The notes beneath the pieces were generated by a model, which was given only the letters and a program-made list of their open reading frames with translations, was not told the origin of the DNA and made no database searches. A DNA stretch of 18,526 bases from JAYGED01 sp046582565 (GTDB taxonomy: Bacteria; Pseudomonadota; Alphaproteobacteria; JAAXGF01), in assembly GCA_046582565.1 (NCBI GenBank), contig JAYGED010000006.1, positions 1-18,526 of the forward strand, in the 5' to 3' direction. This document shows positions 14,977 to 18,526 of this stretch, piece after piece; position 1 is the first letter of the stretch, and the number at the start of each line of letters is the position of its first letter. The translations under genes and the position numbers were made by a program.

Positions 14977-15047
14977 TAATTTGCGGTACACAGGAAACAT
15001 TCCGGTCGATGTTTTGCATGATGCAGAAGGCGAAATTCCGCAAATTA
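14977..15047 (-). promoter_or_regulatory. 10-bp inverted repeat in the xsc leader
   Basis: TAATTTGCGG at 14977-14986 and CCGCAAATTA at 15038-15047 are perfect complements 51 bases apart. In the minus-strand transcript the first arm begins with the TAA stop of the DUF1194 gene. The second arm runs into the AGGAGA ribosome-binding site of the 26-codon ORF. The interval holds a smaller palindrome, TGCAT-G-ATGCA (15015-15025). It could be a stem that masks or presents the ribosome site, or paired operator half-sites. Confidence 0.45.
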
Positions 15048-15938
15048 CGGGACAATGGGCCGGGCGGAGAGACCCTCATACGTCTTAACGTGGATTTCCT
15101 CGGCTAGCCGGATGAGCGGGCGCGACGCGGGCGGGGCACGGCTGATGGGCAGTGGGGTTATTTCGAGGCGCAGTTTGCGCAGGAAAGCGCGCGCGAAGTC
15201 GTCATAATCATTTGCAATCTCGATGAAAGCACCCGCACCTAGGATAACATTTTCTCGGTAGTATGTTTCCAAGTCGAAGAAATCGACGTTGGTATGAGCT
15301 TGATAACGACCCAGACTCATCGGGCCCGCCGTGGTTGATGTGCGTGCTGAATATTCAACGATACGAGTGAGGATCGGCAAACCGTTGATCTCGATCCCCA
15401 GGGCATTTGCCGCTCGTCGAGGTATGGCAGGGGGTACGCCGATATTGTTGCTGCCGTCGCCCGATACATCGATCTTCAACTGGCGGCCTTCAAACGCATT
15501 TTCGGCAATCAAACGAACGCCAAAGTCGATGGCCCCGCCAATCCCGGTGAAGACACGGTTTGGATCGCGTTCAGCCTTTTCCACCTCGGCGGCAAATGCC
15601 AAGACACTGGCCGGATCCTTCAACAGGTGCCAAGGGATCATGTATTGCGCGTTGACCTCCGAGCTCCATTGGAAGAGTGACACGGCCACGCCGTCATGCT
15701 GCCCGATAAGGTCGACGATTTCGGGCGTTCGAAAGGCATTGGCAATGCCTTTCATCAAAAGACCGAATTCAAAGCCGTCGATGCTCATCGAGGTGTCGAC
15801 AGCGAAAACGAGTTCAATCGAAATGGGAATCTCTGCCCGCGCGGGTTCAGTATGCAGTAGCGCCACGGCAGCCCAAACAGCCATCGCGGCGTTTGAGACA
15901 GACTGCATCAGCAGCGTAGATCTCGTTCCTTCTCTCAT
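15045..15938 (-). CDS. Secreted DUF1194 von Willebrand A-domain protein
   Basis: This 297-residue exported protein belongs to DUF1194, a VWA-like family frequent in alphaproteobacteria with no settled function. A signal peptide ends near residue 35 (ALLHTEPARA, then EIPISIE). The metal-ion-dependent adhesion site is well formed: D-x-S-x-S as Asp48-Ser50-Ser52 (FAVDTSMSID), Thr131 (VFTGIGGAIDFG) and Asp161 (VSGDGSNNIG). It should therefore bind Mg or Mn and a protein partner in the periplasm. The C-terminus holds a predicted helix (DDFARAFLRKLRLEIT). ATG 15938 gives the full signal peptide but lacks a clear ribosome site; ATG 15908 is possible. Its stop codon lies 78 bases before the xsc leader ORF, so read-through transcription into xsc is likely unless a terminator is present; none is seen. 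Confidence 0.85.
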   Translation of the reverse strand: MREGTRSTLLMQSVSNAAMAVWAAVALLHTEPARAEIPISIELVFAVDTSMSIDGFEFGLLMKGIANAFRTPEIVDLIGQHDGVAVSLFQWSSEVNAQYMIPWHLLKDPASVLAFAAEVEKAERDPNRVFTGIGGAIDFGVRLIAENAFEGRQLKIDVSGDGSNNIGVPPAIPRRAANALGIEINGLPILTRIVEYSARTSTTAGPMSLGRYQAHTNVDFFDLETYYRENVILGAGAFIEIANDYDDFARAFLRKLRLEITPLPISRAPPASRPLIRLAEEIHVKTYEGLSARPIVP

Positions 15939-16289
15939 TGTCTGCCAGCAAACCTGATTGGGACAAATGCTCCCTGGTTATCGGTTGGTCGAAGGCGCGC
16001 GGCTCATCCGCCCCGACTTTCATCGTCAAATCATATCAGTATTTCGGGGCCCATTCGAAGGAAACTGCCTTCGCAGCGCATAAAAACATACCCGCCGGAG
16101 TCGAACGGATAGGGGGCGTATGCATTGAACGGCACACCTACCGATTACCGGTGAACCTATTGAAGGAGCTTGAAGCCGCGTCCCTCGGCTTCATAGCACC
16201 TTACTGGCGGTCAACGGACGCGGTGAACCAAAGAATCCATTGATGAGCCAAAGCGTCATCCGAGCGCGTGGAATTGCCCGATATACGGA
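15939..16289. other. Intergenic stretch with one hairpin
   Basis: I find no convincing gene in these 351 bases between the ABC transporter ATPase and the DUF1194 gene. A plus-strand frame is open to 16243, but it lacks an ATG, a ribosome site and recognisable motifs. A 7-bp stem, GAAGCCG at 16171-16177 with CGGCTTC at 16185-16191 around a 7-base loop, could end or slow the transporter transcript, although no T-run follows on either strand. The stretch is less GC-rich than its flanks and presumably contains the DUF1194 promoter. A TATGAT box on the minus strand (16030-16035) lacks a good -35 partner. Confidence 0.5.
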
Positions 16290-17285
16290 CTAAAGCGCCA
16301 GCTCATCGGCGAAATGGCAGGAGACGAAGTGATCGTCGTCGATCTCGCGCCATTCGGGCTCCTCCGTCGTGCAGCGATCCTGCGCGAAGGGACAGCGCGT
16401 GTGAAACTTGCAGCCCGACGGCGGGTTTATCGGGCTCGGAATTTCGCCTTCAAGCTTGATCGCCGTTTTTTCCGCGTCCGGGTCGAGGTGGGGAATAGCC
16501 GAGAGCAGCGCCTTGGTATACGGATGACGCGTCGTCGCGAATAATTTCTTGGTCGGCGCGATTTCGACGATCTGGCCCAGATACATGACCGCAACATGGT
16601 CGCACGTGTGTGCCACGACGGAGAGGTCGTGGGATATAAAAAGAAACGTAAGCCCCAATTCCTTCTGTAGGGAATTCAAAAGGTTGAGGATGTCCGCCTG
16701 GATCGACACGTCCAGAGCGGCGACACATTCATCGGCCACCAGAAAACGTGGTTTGCACACCAGCGCCCGAGCGATCGAGATGCGCTGGCGCTGGCCACCC
16801 GAGAAGGCATGAGGATAGCGCCTCAGATGCTCGAGGTTTAGGCGGCATTTGGCGGCGATCTCGCGGACCCGTTCGTCGGTTTCCTCGCGTGAAGATGTGA
16901 GCTTCATGACCTCCAGCGGCTCGGCGATGATGTCGCGAACGGTCATTCGTGGGCTGAGCGCGGCGTAGGGGTCCTGGAAGATGAGCTGGCAGCGTTTGCG
17001 ATACTCCTTTAGATCGGCTTTCGACAGCTCGCTCAGATCAAAGCTGACCCCATTGTCACTAAATTGGATTTGGCCGCCCGTGATCGGGACCGCCTTGAGC
17101 AGCGCACGACCAAGGGTCGTCTTGCCGGATCCAGATTCTCCAACGAGGCCGAAAAACGTACCGGGGGCAATATCTATCGATACTTTATCGACTGCACGGA
17201 CGATTTTTTTCGGTCCGAACAACGGTCCACTGATCGAAAAATGCACCGAGAGGTCGCGGACGGATATCAAGGGCTTGCCGGTCAC
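16290..17285 (-). CDS. Dipeptide/oligopeptide ABC importer ATPase (DppF/OppF type)
   Basis: This 331-residue ATP-binding subunit powers uptake of peptides or similar solutes at the inner face of the membrane. Walker A is GESGSGKTT (49-57), the Q-loop is Gln103 in IFQDPY, the signature is SGGQRQR (161-167), Walker B is FLVADE (180-185) and the switch histidine is His218 (FISHDLS). The C-terminal oligopeptide-transporter extension is complete: HPYTKALLSAIP, then the cysteine motif GCKFHTRCPFAQDRC. After Walker B it reads ECVAALDVS where most relatives have EPVSALDVS, a mild oddity. Its start overlaps the previous ATPase stop by four bases. It is the last gene of the transporter row; the substrate is unknown, and the binding protein lies outside the window. 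Confidence 0.9.
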   Translation of the reverse strand: MTGKPLISVRDLSVHFSISGPLFGPKKIVRAVDKVSIDIAPGTFFGLVGESGSGKTTLGRALLKAVPITGGQIQFSDNGVSFDLSELSKADLKEYRKRCQLIFQDPYAALSPRMTVRDIIAEPLEVMKLTSSREETDERVREIAAKCRLNLEHLRRYPHAFSGGQRQRISIARALVCKPRFLVADECVAALDVSIQADILNLLNSLQKELGLTFLFISHDLSVVAHTCDHVAVMYLGQIVEIAPTKKLFATTRHPYTKALLSAIPHLDPDAEKTAIKLEGEIPSPINPPSGCKFHTRCPFAQDRCTTEEPEWREIDDDHFVSCHFADELAL

Positions 17286-18295
17286 ACCGAGGCCTCCACG
17301 GGCGGGGGCACGGCAAAACAGGAAACGCTATGCCCGGCGGCGAGATCGATGTTTTCAGGTATCTCTGCGTCGCAGCGACCAGCAATGACCTGCGGACAGC
17401 GCGTATGGAACACACAGCCCGAGGGGCGCTCCAACGGGCTCGGAATATCTCCGGCAACCGGGGTCAGCGGCGCGCCGAGATCGTCGAGATTCGGCAATGC
17501 ATTCAGCAGGCCCTTGGTGTAGGGATGCTCAGGCGCCTGAATGATCTGACGAACGGATCCGGTCTCGACGATCTTGCCCAGATACATCACCGCCACCCGG
17601 TCGGCGGTCTGGGCGATCACCCCCAGATCATGGGTGATGAACAGAATCGCCATGCCGAACTCGGCGACGATATCCTTCATCAGATCGATGACTTGCGCCT
17701 GGATGGTGACGTCGAGCGCGGTGGTCGGCTCATCGGCGATCAAGAGCTTGGGCCGCGTCGATAAGGCCATGGCGATCATCGCCCGCTGGCGCATACCGCC
17801 GGAAAGCTCGAAGGCATATTGGTCGAACCGTTGCTCGGCGTCGGAGATGCCGACCCGGTTCAGCATCTCGATGGAAAAATCCTTCGCCTGACGCTTGGTC
17901 ATGGAGGTATGCAGCAGCAACTGCTCGACCATCTGGTCGCCGACGGTGATGGCCGGGGCGAAGCTCGCCATGGGTTCCTGAAAGATCATGGAAATCGCGC
18001 CGCCGCGAATCATCTTCAAATCCTGCGCACTCGTCAGGGAGAGCACGTCAATCTCGCCGCCATTTTCACCGTCGCGCATGATGATCCGGCTTTCAGGACC
18101 ATAGACCGTGTTGCCGGCGTTGAGCTGCATCAGCGACTTCGCCATCACCGATTTACCCGAGCCAGATTCGCCGACCAGGCCAAGTATCTCGCCATCCTTC
18201 AATTCGAAAGACGCGCCGTCCACCGCCGTGACCAGCCCTTCGTCGGTGCGGAACCGAACCGTAAGATCGCGCACGGAAATAAGTTGGCGGCTCAT
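17282..18295 (-). CDS. Dipeptide/oligopeptide ABC importer ATPase (DppD/OppD type)
   Basis: This 337-residue partner of the neighbouring ATPase forms the nucleotide-binding pair of a Dpp/Opp-type importer. Walker A is GESGSGKS (42-49), the Q-loop is Gln106 in IFQEPMASFAPAITVGDQ (characteristic of the D-type subunit), the signature is LSGGMRQR (164-171) and Walker B is LLIADEP (184-190). The switch histidine lies in FITHDLGVIAQTADRVAVMY. The C-terminal extension shows HPYTKGLLNALPNL and GCVFHTRCPQVIAGRC. It overlaps the permease stop and the next ATPase start by four bases each (ATGA), a compact operon. Nothing in the sequence fixes the substrate; relatives carry dipeptides, oligopeptides, nickel, sugars or opine-like molecules. 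Confidence 0.92.
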   Translation of the reverse strand: MSRQLISVRDLTVRFRTDEGLVTAVDGASFELKDGEILGLVGESGSGKSVMAKSLMQLNAGNTVYGPESRIIMRDGENGGEIDVLSLTSAQDLKMIRGGAISMIFQEPMASFAPAITVGDQMVEQLLLHTSMTKRQAKDFSIEMLNRVGISDAEQRFDQYAFELSGGMRQRAMIAMALSTRPKLLIADEPTTALDVTIQAQVIDLMKDIVAEFGMAILFITHDLGVIAQTADRVAVMYLGKIVETGSVRQIIQAPEHPYTKGLLNALPNLDDLGAPLTPVAGDIPSPLERPSGCVFHTRCPQVIAGRCDAEIPENIDLAAGHSVSCFAVPPPVEASV

Positions 18296-18526
18296 TGTCC
18301 ATGCTCCGCATAGGGATCGGCGGCGTCGCGCAGACCGTCACCGACGAAAACAAAGGCGAGCACCAGGGCCATGAAGAAGCCCGCCGGGATGAAGTACCAT
18401 TGGTAGTTCAGCAGCACGTCCACCTTGGTCACATTCTGAAGCAACACGCCGAGGCTGTTCACCGGGTCCTTCAGGCCGAGGCCGATGAAGCTGAGCGCGG
18501 TCTCCGACAACACCATGTAGGGGAAC
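18292..18526 (-). CDS. ABC importer permease, C-terminal fragment (DppC/OppC type)
   Basis: Only the last 77 codons of this inner-membrane permease are in the window; the gene continues past the right edge. The visible part begins FPYMVLSETALSFIGLGL, the conserved cytoplasmic coupling region of DppC/OppC-type subunits. It then has a periplasm-side stretch with LLNYQWYFIPAGFFMALVLA, a final transmembrane helix (about FFMALVLAFVFVGDGLRD) and the short tail ADPYAEHGQ, close to the DPR/DPY-type ending usual for these permeases. Its stop overlaps the first ATPase start. The rest of the importer (second permease, binding protein) should lie just beyond the edge. Confidence 0.88.
   Translation of the reverse strand, partial: FPYMVLSETALSFIGLGLKDPVNSLGVLLQNVTKVDVLLNYQWYFIPAGFFMALVLAFVFVGDGLRDAADPYAEHGQ

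Noticed and set aside
15938..16243. Plus-strand 101-codon frame in the spacer upstream of the DUF1194 gene
   Set aside because: It has only a TTG start overlapping the DUF1194 start codon, no internal ATG, no ribosome site and no recognisable motif.
1..18526. Mobile elements, CRISPR arrays, tRNA or rRNA genes, phage genes
   Set aside because: No transposase or integrase motifs, no regularly spaced repeats and no tRNA-like cloverleaf ends were seen on either strand.

Overview
The window looks like the chromosome of a GC-rich alphaproteobacterium, probably a Rhodospirillales-like lineage. The evidence is a GcrA-family cell-cycle regulator at the left end, GANTC (CcrM-type) sites around it, DUF1194 and DUF1499 proteins common in that class, and frequent GTG/TTG starts with 4-8 base gene overlaps. 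I see no tRNA, rRNA, CRISPR array, insertion sequence or phage gene. The order-level placement is inference.

Left end (1-1184): a gene-poor stretch with several hairpins and a cluster of four GANTC sites, then a short gcrA-like gene, then a possible 53-residue Asp-Arg-Arg-rich microprotein. Next (1185-7420) comes a minus-strand chaC-type glutathione-degrading gene. It is divergent, across a perfect 19-bp palindrome, from a plus-strand catabolic-looking row: acyl-CoA dehydrogenase, GNAT acetyltransferase, class I/II aminotransferase and Old Yellow Enzyme-type oxidoreductase. A minus-strand three-domain thiamine-pyrophosphate enzyme faces that row. Four of these five neighbours are damaged (homopolymer frameshift, internal deletion, 5' lesion plus two frameshifts, in-frame TGA), whereas genes elsewhere in the window look intact. 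This suggests local gene decay, or locally poor sequence.

Centre (7560-10731): a PilZ protein, then a tightly overlapping row: small two-helix membrane protein, MsrP methionine sulfoxide reductase catalytic subunit, DUF1499 protein and EamA exporter. MsrQ, the usual membrane haem partner of MsrP, is missing. Convergent with this row is a minus-strand pair, MAPEG protein then SAM methyltransferase. That pair diverges from an HxlR-type regulator across a 67-bp gap holding a palindromic operator candidate. The regulator overlaps a secreted protein of unknown function.

Right end (13064-18526), all minus strand: a partial dipeptide/oligopeptide ABC importer (permease C-terminus and two ATPases), a secreted von Willebrand A-type DUF1194 protein, and an intact sulfoacetaldehyde acetyltransferase (xsc) that releases sulfite from C2 sulfonates. 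xsc stands without its usual companions (taurine-deaminating enzymes, phosphotransacetylase). Its leader holds a 26-codon ORF with a strong ribosome-binding site, and a 10-bp inverted repeat whose distal arm begins at the DUF1194 stop codon. This arrangement could act as a translational switch.
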